Below are positions 28,901 through 37,510 of a stretch of 64,000 bases of DNA, in pieces. The position numbers and the translations under genes are program-made. Within the stretch, counting starts at the first letter, position 1, and the number at the start of each line of letters is the position of its first letter. This stretch comes from Pseudomonas sp. NC02 (GTDB taxonomy: Bacteria > Pseudomonadota > Gammaproteobacteria > Pseudomonadales > Pseudomonadaceae): contig NZ_CP025624.1 in NCBI RefSeq assembly GCF_002874965.1, positions 3,782,001 through 3,846,000 on the forward strand, in the 5' to 3' direction. Below the pieces are notes generated by a model. The model worked only from the letters and a program-made list of their open reading frames with translations. It searched no databases and was not told the DNA's origin.

Positions 28901-30144
28901 TGCCGCGACCGTTGATCAATAGCATCGCCAATGGCGGTTCGTTGAATATGGATGCCATTGTCGGCAACCCGCTGGCCTCTGTGGCTAAATGGGATTTGAG
29001 TAAGCAAGGGCAAAAAGTCTGGTTGACATGCACTGCTGACAGGGTAGAACCGTTGTACATCCTCGACGGCTATAGCATTACCTCGGCGGAAGCCAGGAAC
29101 GGCTTGGCGAGCAAAGCCGTCGAGCGCAGCTGGTTCCTCTACCTGGCAAACGGCGGGATATTTACCCTGACGTGCAAGGTGACGTTTGATGGCAGTGACG
29201 ATGAGTCAAGCGCGGTGGTGTTTCAGCAGACGACGTATAGCGTTGTAAGACGGGTGGGAATTATTGGCGCTATTGACGTGGCACGCCTTCCTCTCTCGAC
29301 AATTGCAAGCCCGGACAGTAGACGAGTATATACAACCTCGCAATACGGGATATCGGTTATCGATACCGCCAGCAATAGCGTAATTCGCACAATCCTAGAA
29401 GTAACTTCAAACAACTGCGCAATTTCGCCAGACGGCTCAATTCTATACATAATCGGAGTTGGACGTGAAGTCAGAGCAATAAACACCACAAACTTCAATA
29501 TTATCAGGAGATTTTCTATCCCCTCCTCAGCATTTGAGCTGGTACTCAACTCGAGTGGTACGCAACTTTATACCAAAAGTCCACTCAGCATTGACATCTA
29601 CGATGCCAATAGTGGGCGCCACTTGGCTTCGATACCTGTGTCCGCAAACGGCGTAGGGAGCACAGCCTACGCAATGGCCTTTAGCGCCGACGGGAGCAGT
29701 TTTTATACCCACGGGGCGATCAGGACCGGTGTAAACGCACTATTTGTAATTGACACCACCACTTACAAGATAACTACAACAATCGAGCTACCAGGATTTG
29801 CTTACTCACTCGCGGCCGACCCTCATAATACATCGCTCATGTATTGCACGACGTTACGTGAAATACTCATCTTCAATACTGACAGCCACACACTTCACAA
29901 AACCATTTTGCTCCCTAGCGGCAGTCGGAGCGCTGACATATCCGTCAATCAACAAATTGCACGCGCGTATGTGGTAACCACTAGTAATCCAGGAACACTT
30001 CTAACCTTTGATACGCGCACAGAGGAGATAATAGGCAGCATTGATATGCCGCGCCGCGCCTACGATGCTTGCGTATTACCCGACGGTTCAAGACTTTATA
30101 CAGCCGACTTTATCGACGACAAAGTGACAGTCATCGCTTTATAA
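25930..30144 (+). CDS. Giant tandem beta-domain protein with C-terminal seven-bladed YVTN-type propeller
   Basis: The 1404-residue protein belongs to no family I recognise. Start ATG 25930 has an AAGGAAG site. Residues 1 to ~1100 are roughly 110-150-residue beta-sandwich-like (Ig-like) repeats, recognisable by recurring D-x-I-x-L-x-W strands and LPxPxI linkers. Residues ~1110-1404 hold seven ~40-residue blades with the x-L/V-Y-T...I-D-T...x-T-I pattern of YVTN beta-propellers. There is no signal peptide, TM segment or RTX repeat. GC drops sharply at the propeller: a hand count gives 41/60 at 28141-28200 and 27/60 at 29341-29400. The N-terminal 1100 residues are paralogous to the 1287-aa protein downstream. 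A surface, secreted or binding role is inference. Confidence 0.9.
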   Translation: MPNFPIAPDNAPLGDNNPPGNALVLHNPSSGLASRRVEDLDPPKSAYPSVPLDATLYPERGVYGLGIRHVRPFAQWTFERWFNFNYDFYALYLNDLVNAVAADIALEDRDRYDLFVPEEFIPEGDVQIYGRVVRAGSGQESTSPLQTILIKTTRPGGRDNDPGSKWHPGLVMTVEGLPEGSTVNIDNANSGVWCLIQRYENLRQNDQIELSWDGVLVTHIVSPAEVAGSGPIRVFVSRDIILQGGHFGKLTLRFRVSDVVQNFSGDKYQYSKPYFLDSELDPNLLFAPIFLVDYEEATQIDFDTQSEATFEVLVTVPRQTPAPLPRHQLAVTLFGTLADGSTQVFPLAPVVDKNLSVEFVTVDREIIEQLVGGSFRVSFQWLKNDGRVEQSGSTSVSVVGTPVAMPAVTVAPIEVGLIEPDQDITVQIPFYEPHDSDWLETLVIEHIRPGGGGEIYKEEQLAGAQGGTRYVSKENLKQFEGVGDIAFYYLVNDGAGHVLDGNALTTRKSRELFAHVGERIGNMPTAHLEGALGNNIDPSHVTTPTLLLTLPLTLPAPHGQTEEGDLIHWNAIGSGLDGSASGVVRINGGTAGKPLVFPVSRAILDNNNNGSLRITYSLERSGPPRLVLRSEVLNLTVGRGVQLDRPVIDGATLFPDALNPLAALSGAKVIVRYRPMQATDQIKVDWLSRDGLGSATEYTLGNPSTNEVFVTIPARTIARGIRPGGNQISVQYHFNRGAFPYPSDTVDLHLLPLTGLPTPTIDGIGDSTLLDLSKLNDQARARVSVWPFIDAGQFMWMSWEGTFADGSPYREDTYTANLVTENGAANGISPPAPVDKLQRLMDGSHLTIRFWVSLAESPDKNTAVLFGVREHRVQTLPAVLPHPRFNDQPGATLTIQPLDHVDNASVTVAYGGMNPSHSIQLQWIFPDGGVADIGAKDGLDGGRVDFVITNEVLADSVGKTIELRYVATINGSPVPSEVQVLRVESIAPNNLPRPLINSIANGGSLNMDAIVGNPLASVAKWDLSKQGQKVWLTCTADRVEPLYILDGYSITSAEARNGLASKAVERSWFLYLANGGIFTLTCKVTFDGSDDESSAVVFQQTTYSVVRRVGIIGAIDVARLPLSTIASPDSRRVYTTSQYGISVIDTASNSVIRTILEVTSNNCAISPDGSILYIIGVGREVRAINTTNFNIIRRFSIPSSAFELVLNSSGTQLYTKSPLSIDIYDANSGRHLASIPVSANGVGSTAYAMAFSADGSSFYTHGAIRTGVNALFVIDTTTYKITTTIELPGFAYSLAADPHNTSLMYCTTLREILIFNTDSHTLHKTILLPSGSRSADISVNQQIARAYVVTTSNPGTLLTFDTRTEEIIGSIDMPRRAYDACVLPDGSRLYTADFIDDKVTVIAL

Positions 30145-30158
30145 GTCACAGCCAACAC

Positions 30159-30200
30159 CGGGACAAATCCGTCTTAGTCATGGATTTGTCCCGTCTTTTT
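30159..30200 (+). terminator. Terminator after giant protein 1
   Basis: A perfect 12-bp stem (cgggacaaatcc/ggatttgtcccg) with an 11-base loop is followed by TCTTTTTA. It begins 15 bases after the stop. Confidence 0.9.
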
Positions 30201-30318
30201 ATCCCCCACTCCCCCTGCCTCATATACCGATGCGCTTGCCCTGCTCAAACCTTCCAGACACGCCACCACGCCCCTGCAACCATCGACTCCATCGCCCCAC
30301 CTACGGAGTCGCCCCACC

Positions 30319-30918
30319 ATGTTCCCTACCCTGTTGCCCTTCCTGTTATTCGCTTTTGTAGCCTCCATCACTCCTGGCCCCACCAATATCCTGGTGCTGA
30401 GTAACAGCGCACGGTATGGCTTCAAAGCCGCACTGCCTATCGTGCTGGGGGCATGCGCGGGGGCGGCGGGGATTGTGCTGCTGGTAGGCTCCGGCGTTGG
30501 CCAGTCGCTGGCGCACTGGCCCCGGGTGCAGGCAGCGATGCAATGGCTGGGGGTCGCCTGGCTCAGCTACCTTTCCTGGCAGATTTTCAGCGCCCCCGCC
30601 GAGTCAATCGGCCCGGCTGCCGTGCAAAAACCCTTGGGCCTGGCCGGCGCCGCCAGCCTGCAACTGGTCAACCCCAAGACCTGGATGATGGCCCTGGCGG
30701 TGGTGAGCGTGTTTGCCGGCAATGGCGATGAACGCCAGAGCCATGTGCTGTACCTGTCGCTGGCGTTCTTTGTGATCGCCTTGCCGTGCCTCGGCGCGTG
30801 GGCATTGCTGGGGGTTGGAAGCAGCCGGGTGTTTCGTTCGCCCAAGGCCATGCAACGGTTCAACCGCTGCATGGCGGTGTTGTTGCTGGTCTCAAGCTGG
30901 CTGAGCGTCTGGGTGTAG
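30319..30918 (+). CDS. LysE family amino-acid exporter
   Basis: The 199-residue membrane protein has about six TM helices and the LysE/RhtB N-terminal motif ASITPGPTNILVLSNSARYG, with the conserved NPKTWMMAL mid-section. It exports amino acids or related metabolites; the substrate is unknown. It lies between the two giant paralogous genes and is probably the original neighbour of the AraC regulator at 24965. Confidence 0.92.
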   Translation: MFPTLLPFLLFAFVASITPGPTNILVLSNSARYGFKAALPIVLGACAGAAGIVLLVGSGVGQSLAHWPRVQAAMQWLGVAWLSYLSWQIFSAPAESIGPAAVQKPLGLAGAASLQLVNPKTWMMALAVVSVFAGNGDERQSHVLYLSLAFFVIALPCLGAWALLGVGSSRVFRSPKAMQRFNRCMAVLLLVSSWLSVWV

Positions 30919-30937
30919 ACACAACCGTTCGTCGGCA

Positions 30938-30953
30938 CTGTCATTTTTCACAG
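30938..30953 (+). promoter_or_regulatory. CTGT-N8-ACAG element upstream of giant protein 2
   Basis: CTGTCATTTTTCACAG lies 90 bp before the start codon, preceded by the same CGTCGGCA flank as the 25829 copy. TTTGAT follows at 30979-30984. Confidence 0.65.
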
Positions 30954-31043
30954 CTATCCGCTATCGGGGCTGCGGGTGTTTGATTTCCCTTGCCTATATG
31001 CACAGCCAGCGCTGTGCGTGACTTCCAGCAAGGAGTGGTCAGC

Positions 31044-34000
31044 ATGCCCAACCAACCGATCGACCCCGATGACAATGCCTCGGTCATTGAAGACCCAGGT
31101 GTACCTGTTTCCGACAGCCCCCTGACCCTCCTTGAGCCCGCGCCCCTGCCGGTGATCACGGCTGAAGACCTGGCCCCGCCCTATTCGGCGTTCCCGCCGG
31201 TCTCGCTTGACCAGTATCCCGATGAACCTTACGCCTATGGCCTGGGCATTCGGCATGTTCAGCCCTATGCGTATTTCGTCCTGGAAAAATGGCACACCTG
31301 GGCCATCTTCGACGCCTTTGAGTTGTACCTCAATAACGATCTTCAGGCGTCTGGTGTCGTCGAGATGGACCAGGATCGTTATGGCATGTACGTCATCGCC
31401 GAACGCATGCCTGAAGGTGAAGTGCAAGTGCGCGCGCGGGTAGTGCGCGCAGGCAGCGGTCAGGAAAGCACCTCGCCGCCGCAAAGCATATTGATCAAGA
31501 CCACCCGTCCCGGCGGGATTGAGAACAATGGTGACGACAAATGGCACAGTAAACTGAGCCTGAGTGTCGACGGCTTGCCCGAAAGCAGCACGATCAACAT
31601 GGACACGATCAGTCGCGGGTTATACGCCGTGATTGCGCCCTATCCGAACGTGCGCAAGAACGACACCATTGAGTTCTATTGGGACGGAGTTGAGATCAGG
31701 CACCTGGTCACGGCCACCGAGGCCGCTGGTATCCAGCCGATCAGGGTATTTATCAGCAAGGAAAATATTCTCAAGGGCGGCCTCAACGGCGCACTCACCC
31801 TGCGCTTCAGGGTGTTCGATGTGGTTCAGAATTACTCAGGGGAAAAATACCAGTACTCCAAGCCGTATGGACTGGTCGCCGAACTGGACCCCAGCTTGAT
31901 GAGCGCGCCGTTTTTCCTGGTGGATGACGCGGAAAGCCGGCAAATCGATTACGACACGCAAAGTAATTCACTGTTCGAAATCCTGTTGCAGACCCCACGG
32001 GTGACACCGGCCCCGCTGCCCCCAAACCAGGTCACGATTACCCTGACGGCCACACTGGCGGACGGCACGATCGAAGAACTGGTGCTTGATCCTGTCGAAG
32101 TCAGGAACGGTCGGGAAGAGATCTTCCCGGTGGACCGCGATTTGATCGAGCGCGTCATCGGCGGCTCGTTCAGGGCTTCATTCGTCTGGCACACGGCCAC
32201 CGGTGGCCACCTCGGGCAGTCTGGCAGTGTCACCGTAACGGTGGTGGGTACACCGACCTCGATGCCGGCAGTGACCGTGACCCCGAGCGAGTTGGGCCTG
32301 ATCAACCCGGACGATGATGCGTTTATCAGCATCCCGTCCTACCAGCCCCACGCCTACGATTCGATGGAAACCCTGGTCATCGAGCAGATCGTTCCAGGGG
32401 GCGGTGGAATGCGCTATTCCGACCCGCAACTGGCCGGGGACCAAGGGGGCACGCGCCGGGTAACCAGCGAGGTGCTGCAACGCTTCAAGGGATTAGGTGA
32501 CGTCGCGGTGTACTACCTGGTCGACGACGGCGCAGACAGCCAGTTGCATGCCTACGGTGCGCTGATCGAACGCAAATCCCGGGTGCTGACAGTACGCATC
32601 GACGAACGCCTCGAAACCATGCCTGCCCCCACCCTGCAGGGTGCGATTGACGACAACGTTGACCCGGTTGACGTAGTGGGCGACAGCGTGCTGCTGACGC
32701 TACCCTATACGGCAACCAGGAGCCGCGACCATATCCAATGGAACATTGTGGGCACGGGCACAGGCGGTTCCGCCAGCGGTTCGGTGACGATCAACGGTGC
32801 GACACAGGGCCAGCCACTGGTACTGCCGGTGAGCCGTGCGGTGCTGGATAACAACTTCGATGGCCAACTGCGCATCACCTACAGCCTGGAACGCGAAACC
32901 CCGCTGCCGAAACTCACCTTGCGCTCGTTTACAACCCTCCTGACCGTGGGCCGTGGCGTGGAACTGGATGCGCCTGAAGTCGTGGAAGCCGAGCAGTACC
33001 CTGACCGGCTTGACCCGCTGGCAGCTCAATCGGGTGCAACGGTGCTGGTGAAATACCGGCGCATGCGCGAGAGCGAATCGTTTTCAGTGAAATGGGTGAC
33101 GGCCGATCTGCTGGGCAGCACCGTCGAAACGGGTTGGGGCAACCCCGACACCAATGAAGTGGGTGTGCCGATAGAGGCCCGTACCATTGCCAAGGGCATT
33201 CGCAACGAGCGTAACCGCATCAGTGTGCAATACAGTTTTACCCGCAGCGGGTTTCTCCATGAGTCGGATACTCTGAACCTGGACCTGCTGCCGTTGAGTG
33301 GCTTACCCACACCAACCATCGACGGGGTCGGCAACAGCGTGATCCTGCCGACGAACGAGCTCGTCGCTCAAGCCCGCACCCGTGTGGCGGCCTGGCCTTT
33401 GGCCTTTGAAGAGCAGTTCATGTGGCTGCAATACACGGGTACCAACACCGACGGCAGTGCGTTCAACCTGGACACTTTTATCGCCGCCCCTGTTGGAGAA
33501 AGCGCCACCCTGGGTGTCTCGCAACCCATACCGTTGGCGGAGCTGCAAGGCCTCAGGAACGAGTCGCACCTGACCATTCGCTTCTGGGTCAGCCTGGCCG
33601 AAAGCACTGATAAAAACACCGCAGTATTGTTTGGTGTACGCGAGCATATTATCCAGTCGATCCCCGCCACATTGCCGCGCCCGGCCTTTGCCAATCTGCA
33701 GGGCGCCACCTTGACCATCGACCCACAGGACTGGCAGAACAACGCCTATGTGGCGGTGGCCTATAACGAAATGACCGCGGCCCACCGCATCGCCCTCGAG
33801 TGGATTTACCCGAACGGCACCATGGCGACCATCCCGGCGCAGAACGGTAACACCAATAAGCGCGTCGACTTTCAGATCAGCCGGGACATCCTCGCCAACA
33901 GCGCGGGCAAATTGATCGAGCTCCGTTATATGGCGACGATAGGGACGACTACTGTCCCGTCAGAAACACAGAAGCTGACCGTCAACCGTGTTCCGTCCTC

Positions 34001-34907
34001 GGCGCTGCCTCGGCCGCTGATCAATGGCGTCCCTACAGGCGGTGAGTTGAACCTCAATAACTTCAGCACCAATGCCACCTTGAGTGTTGCCCCTTGGCCT
34101 TTGGCCGCAACGGGCCAGAAGGTCTGGGTGCAACTGACCAGGGCGGGCAGCGCGCCGTTGAATGTGCTGACAAACTACAGCCTGCCGGCGGGAGAAGTAT
34201 CGACCGGCTTGGTGAACAAGGCGGTACTGCGCACATGGCTGGACGGCCTACCTAACAACAGCACCATCACCGTAACGTGCAAGGTAACGTTTGATGGCAG
34301 TAGCGTTGAATCCACGGCCATTACGTTCCCCACTGCGACCTATACGGTAATTACTTCGCTGAGGATTGATCAAAGTCAATTAAACCTGAATGGAGTTAGG
34401 ATCATTGCAAACTGGTCCCCAAGAGGGCAAGACTGGCCGAACAATACGGCGACTCGCGTGGCCAGTGGTGGCGTGCCAAACTACCGTTATAGCTCCAGTA
34501 ACCCCGCGATTGCTTCAGTAGATGCCTCGTCGGGCAAGGTGACAGGTAATCGCAACGGATCGGCAGTTATCACTGCTTTTGATAGAAACAATATTCAAAG
34601 GCAGTATACAGTTAATGTTTCCAACATCTATCAACTGCAAGTCAACGAGACGGAACAAAGTTCTCAGGCTCAGATAAACTGGATGCGATCGATAGGAGGC
34701 TACCCGATAGTTTCTACTGTGGGGACTGGTCCTTTGGACCGGCTCAACACTATATATTATCCACCAGCGCGCTCAAAACATTACGGGCTTTGCGAGTTCA
34801 GTCCGCATGCGTGGTACTGGTTCGTGCACATATCTGCCCCTATACAGTTATGGGCGGTAAACTCTTCCCATGCAATCTACGGAGGATGGTGCCTTACTCG
34901 CTACTAG
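31044..34907 (+). CDS. Giant tandem beta-domain protein with C-terminal Big_2-like domain and unique tip
   Basis: The 1287-residue paralogue of the 25930 gene is collinear with it from the YGLGIRHV segment near the N-terminus to TYTVI near residue 1100. Both carry the identical motif VVRAGSGQESTSP. It has the same tandem beta-sandwich repeats and no signal peptide. Beyond ~34350 it diverges completely: a bacterial Ig-like group 2 domain (YRYSSSNPAIASVD...GKVTGNRNGSAVIT), then a ~90-residue Trp/Tyr/Cys-rich tail ending GGWCLTRY. GC there is very low (20/60 at 34561-34620). ATG 31044 follows AAGGAG. This architecture suggests an exchangeable binding tip on a conserved stalk; function is unknown. 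Confidence 0.9.
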   Translation: MPNQPIDPDDNASVIEDPGVPVSDSPLTLLEPAPLPVITAEDLAPPYSAFPPVSLDQYPDEPYAYGLGIRHVQPYAYFVLEKWHTWAIFDAFELYLNNDLQASGVVEMDQDRYGMYVIAERMPEGEVQVRARVVRAGSGQESTSPPQSILIKTTRPGGIENNGDDKWHSKLSLSVDGLPESSTINMDTISRGLYAVIAPYPNVRKNDTIEFYWDGVEIRHLVTATEAAGIQPIRVFISKENILKGGLNGALTLRFRVFDVVQNYSGEKYQYSKPYGLVAELDPSLMSAPFFLVDDAESRQIDYDTQSNSLFEILLQTPRVTPAPLPPNQVTITLTATLADGTIEELVLDPVEVRNGREEIFPVDRDLIERVIGGSFRASFVWHTATGGHLGQSGSVTVTVVGTPTSMPAVTVTPSELGLINPDDDAFISIPSYQPHAYDSMETLVIEQIVPGGGGMRYSDPQLAGDQGGTRRVTSEVLQRFKGLGDVAVYYLVDDGADSQLHAYGALIERKSRVLTVRIDERLETMPAPTLQGAIDDNVDPVDVVGDSVLLTLPYTATRSRDHIQWNIVGTGTGGSASGSVTINGATQGQPLVLPVSRAVLDNNFDGQLRITYSLERETPLPKLTLRSFTTLLTVGRGVELDAPEVVEAEQYPDRLDPLAAQSGATVLVKYRRMRESESFSVKWVTADLLGSTVETGWGNPDTNEVGVPIEARTIAKGIRNERNRISVQYSFTRSGFLHESDTLNLDLLPLSGLPTPTIDGVGNSVILPTNELVAQARTRVAAWPLAFEEQFMWLQYTGTNTDGSAFNLDTFIAAPVGESATLGVSQPIPLAELQGLRNESHLTIRFWVSLAESTDKNTAVLFGVREHIIQSIPATLPRPAFANLQGATLTIDPQDWQNNAYVAVAYNEMTAAHRIALEWIYPNGTMATIPAQNGNTNKRVDFQISRDILANSAGKLIELRYMATIGTTTVPSETQKLTVNRVPSSALPRPLINGVPTGGELNLNNFSTNATLSVAPWPLAATGQKVWVQLTRAGSAPLNVLTNYSLPAGEVSTGLVNKAVLRTWLDGLPNNSTITVTCKVTFDGSSVESTAITFPTATYTVITSLRIDQSQLNLNGVRIIANWSPRGQDWPNNTATRVASGGVPNYRYSSSNPAIASVDASSGKVTGNRNGSAVITAFDRNNIQRQYTVNVSNIYQLQVNETEQSSQAQINWMRSIGGYPIVSTVGTGPLDRLNTIYYPPARSKHYGLCEFSPHAWYWFVHISAPIQLWAVNSSHAIYGGWCLTRY

Positions 34908-34966
34908 CAATTATTCATCAAAAAATGATGGGGACGGATCCATTTAACCCCAAACCCCCCACCCAC

Positions 34967-34996
34967 AAAAAAAGGAAGCCTCGGCTTCCTTTTTTC
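34967..34996. terminator. Bidirectional terminator between giant protein 2 and the autotransporter
   Basis: The stem GGAAGC/GCTTCC with a CTCG tetraloop is flanked by A7 on the left and T6 on the right. It can terminate both convergent genes. Confidence 0.9.
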
Positions 34997-35010
34997 TTTA
35001 CCCCTGTTTC

Positions 35011-37278
35011 CTAGAAATCGTAACGCACTCCCACATTAACCCCCCACGGCTGATCCACCTTCTTGCCCTGGGCATGTTCAATATCAGCGTGCAGCTTGAC
35101 GTTCTTCGACACCGACATCGCCACGCCCGCTGCCACTTCAATACGCGAACCGAACACATCGTTGTTGAAGCGCTGGTCGTTCACCTTGACCTTGTTGCTG
35201 TGGTTGAACTCATGGGCCAACGCTGTACGCAGGTAGGGCTGCAGCACCCCGCCGCTCTCCAGCTGGATATTCTTGCCACCTGTCACGCCGAGCTTGCCCA
35301 CCACGGAGGCGGTGCGATCCCCCTTGGCCTGCAGGCCATTGTCCAGCTCGTAACTTTGCGCCTGGATAATCGCTGTGCTCAGTTGCGAGTACGGTTCTAC
35401 AAAGTAACCATCGTCGAGCTTGATATGCCGGCCGACTTCCGCCGATGCGCTCACGGCATTCTGCGTGTAGTTGCCCTTGGCACGCTTGCCGTCGCTCATG
35501 GTCACGTTGACCTCGTTGTGCAAGCGGTTGAGCTTGACCACGCCGTCGAAGTACAGCCCGCTCTCGTCGTCGATCCAGGTGGCATACCCCCCCAGGTAGT
35601 AGCTGTTGACCTTGCCGCTGCCGGAAGTGTTGGCGCCGATGTCGGACGTGCTGTGACCCGCCATGACACCGGCCATCCACTGGCCATCTCCGCCCGACAA
35701 TGGCGCATCGGCACCCAGGCTCAGGCCACGCTGGTTTTGCGTGTAGCCACCACCGTCCTTGTTCCCGGCTACCTCGTATTTGTTGCCGTAGCCACGCATC
35801 CAGAACCCGTTGCTCTGGCCGTCGCTGAAACGCAGCTCACCCATGCGGGTACGCAGCAGGGACATCTCGCCGTACAGCACGGTGGGGGCCGTGTTGAACA
35901 ACGCCATCACGGTTTTGGTGCTGTTGCTGGTGCCACGACGGTTAGGATCGAGGTACCAGTCGGTGTCTTCCTTCTTCAGCCCGTAGGAATAGGCGCCCAC
36001 ATCCACGGTGTCGCCGTCCAGCGAGAAGTGCGCATCGCCACCTTCGGTGTGCACCACACGAATCGGCAACGCACTCGCCAACTCGGAGCCGGTCGCCGCC
36101 AACAGCAGGCTGTGGTTGCCCGTGGCGACCCCGTTGACGTTGAGCAAGTCGGTCTGGCCGGTGCTGAAGTCGGTGTGCATCACATAGCTGCCGTCACCCG
36201 ACAGGCTGTTGACGTCCAACTGGAAGAACTCATCGGCGCCGCCAAAGTGCACGGTGCCGCCGCCCATGATCAGGTCGCCGACTGAACTGTCATCCACCAG
36301 CATCCAGTGGGACGCTGAATTGACGCTCAACTCGGCGACGTTCTGCAGTTTGCCGGTGAGCCAGGAGCCATTGTTGAGCTGCAACCTGGCGGTGCTGCCG
36401 TCTTCGACCACCACGTCACCGACCAGGAAGCTGCGGTCGACGTTCATGTTGGCGGTGGCGCCATTCATGACTTCCAGCAGCACACCGTTTGCGCCGGTCA
36501 GCGTGGAGCCATTGAGTACATGAATATCAGCAAGGGTGGATTCCCCGGGCCTGAACGAGCCGACCTGAATCGCCGAACCGGTCTTGCCCTCGACGCTCGA
36601 GCGGTCGAGGATCAGGCTGCTGGCCAAAGTCGGGTCGTTATCCACGCCCATCTTCACGCCAATGTCTCCACCAACGATGCTGGTATTGAACGCACGGGCC
36701 TGGCCATTGAACAGTTCGATACCCACGCCATCATCTGCGGTCGCCTCGACACGCGAATCGGTCAGGTCCAGCACACTGTGGGCACTGGCCGAGGCACCGC
36801 GGGTGCTGCCGGTGATGTGACTGTTGACGACCGTGACGCTGGAACCATTGGTGGCGCCCAGGGAACGGGCCGCTGCCAGCCCGGTTCCGTTGTTGTGGGT
36901 AACGTTGCTGTTGGTGATCAGCACGTTGCTGCCCGTGACATGAACCCCAGCCCTTGCCGAATCCCGCGCAATGACGTCCGAACCATCGATGCGGATGTCG
37001 GAGTTGATTGCGGCAATGTCCCGGGTGCTGCTGCCGGCATTGACAATCAGGGTTGCGGAATTGGCAGTGATTTGCAGGGTGGGCACTCCCAGAACCGTCA
37101 GGCGGGAACCTGCACGCAATTCAAAAGTGTCAGGGCGCGGGCCAGGCCCCACCATTTCATCCGGGCCGGTCACGACACGCGCTTCGGACAGCTGCGCCAT
37201 GAGCATCAGCAGTGTGACGGCCTTGGCCTTGAAGGCAAGGCTTAAGGGAGTTGGTTTGAAATTGAATGGAGCTGACAT
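35011..37278 (-). CDS. Autotransporter (type Va) with pertactin-like passenger
   Basis: The 755-residue protein has an extended signal peptide (about 34 residues, ending QLSEA). The passenger, about residues 35-470, is rich in short Asn/Ser/Val repeats typical of a right-handed beta-helix (NSNVTHNNGTGL, NGSTLTGANGV). The autotransporter beta-barrel, about 480-755, runs from MGELRFSDGQSNGFWMRGYG to a terminal VGVRYDF. An AGAGG site precedes the ATG. The passenger would be displayed or released at the cell surface. It lies between the giant beta-domain genes and the two smaller ones; a functional link is inference. Confidence 0.93.
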   Translation of the reverse strand: MSAPFNFKPTPLSLAFKAKAVTLLMLMAQLSEARVVTGPDEMVGPGPRPDTFELRAGSRLTVLGVPTLQITANSATLIVNAGSSTRDIAAINSDIRIDGSDVIARDSARAGVHVTGSNVLITNSNVTHNNGTGLAAARSLGATNGSSVTVVNSHITGSTRGASASAHSVLDLTDSRVEATADDGVGIELFNGQARAFNTSIVGGDIGVKMGVDNDPTLASSLILDRSSVEGKTGSAIQVGSFRPGESTLADIHVLNGSTLTGANGVLLEVMNGATANMNVDRSFLVGDVVVEDGSTARLQLNNGSWLTGKLQNVAELSVNSASHWMLVDDSSVGDLIMGGGTVHFGGADEFFQLDVNSLSGDGSYVMHTDFSTGQTDLLNVNGVATGNHSLLLAATGSELASALPIRVVHTEGGDAHFSLDGDTVDVGAYSYGLKKEDTDWYLDPNRRGTSNSTKTVMALFNTAPTVLYGEMSLLRTRMGELRFSDGQSNGFWMRGYGNKYEVAGNKDGGGYTQNQRGLSLGADAPLSGGDGQWMAGVMAGHSTSDIGANTSGSGKVNSYYLGGYATWIDDESGLYFDGVVKLNRLHNEVNVTMSDGKRAKGNYTQNAVSASAEVGRHIKLDDGYFVEPYSQLSTAIIQAQSYELDNGLQAKGDRTASVVGKLGVTGGKNIQLESGGVLQPYLRTALAHEFNHSNKVKVNDQRFNNDVFGSRIEVAAGVAMSVSKNVKLHADIEHAQGKKVDQPWGVNVGVRYDF

Positions 37279-37461
37279 CTTTACGGACCTCTGGGTTGGC
37301 GTTCCTTTACGGAAAAAAACTGGCCGGTTCCGAAAAGCGTGTGGACCCTGCCAATCAAGCGGCGCCCAAGGTACCCAGAGCTGTTCCCAACATCTGTAGG
37401 ACTAATCCCAAGGTGCTGTGCTGAAAGTGAATGCAGTTTGTAGTCGACCCAACGGCAAAAA

Positions 37462-37492
37462 TGCCAAAGAGGAGCAAGGCTCCTCTTTGGCA
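37462..37492 (-). terminator. Terminator after the 676-aa beta-domain gene
   Basis: A perfect 14-bp stem (tgccaaagaggagc/gctcctctttggca) with a 3-base loop is followed on the minus strand by TTTTT. It lies 18 bases after the stop and separates this unit from the autotransporter gene. Confidence 0.93.
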
Positions 37493-37510
37493 TTAGGGCT
37501 CAAACAAGTA

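Noticed and set aside
25930..34907. Giant proteins as RTX/type I secreted adhesins
   Set aside because: No RTX nonapeptides, no C-terminal secretion signal that I can see and no type I secretion genes nearby.
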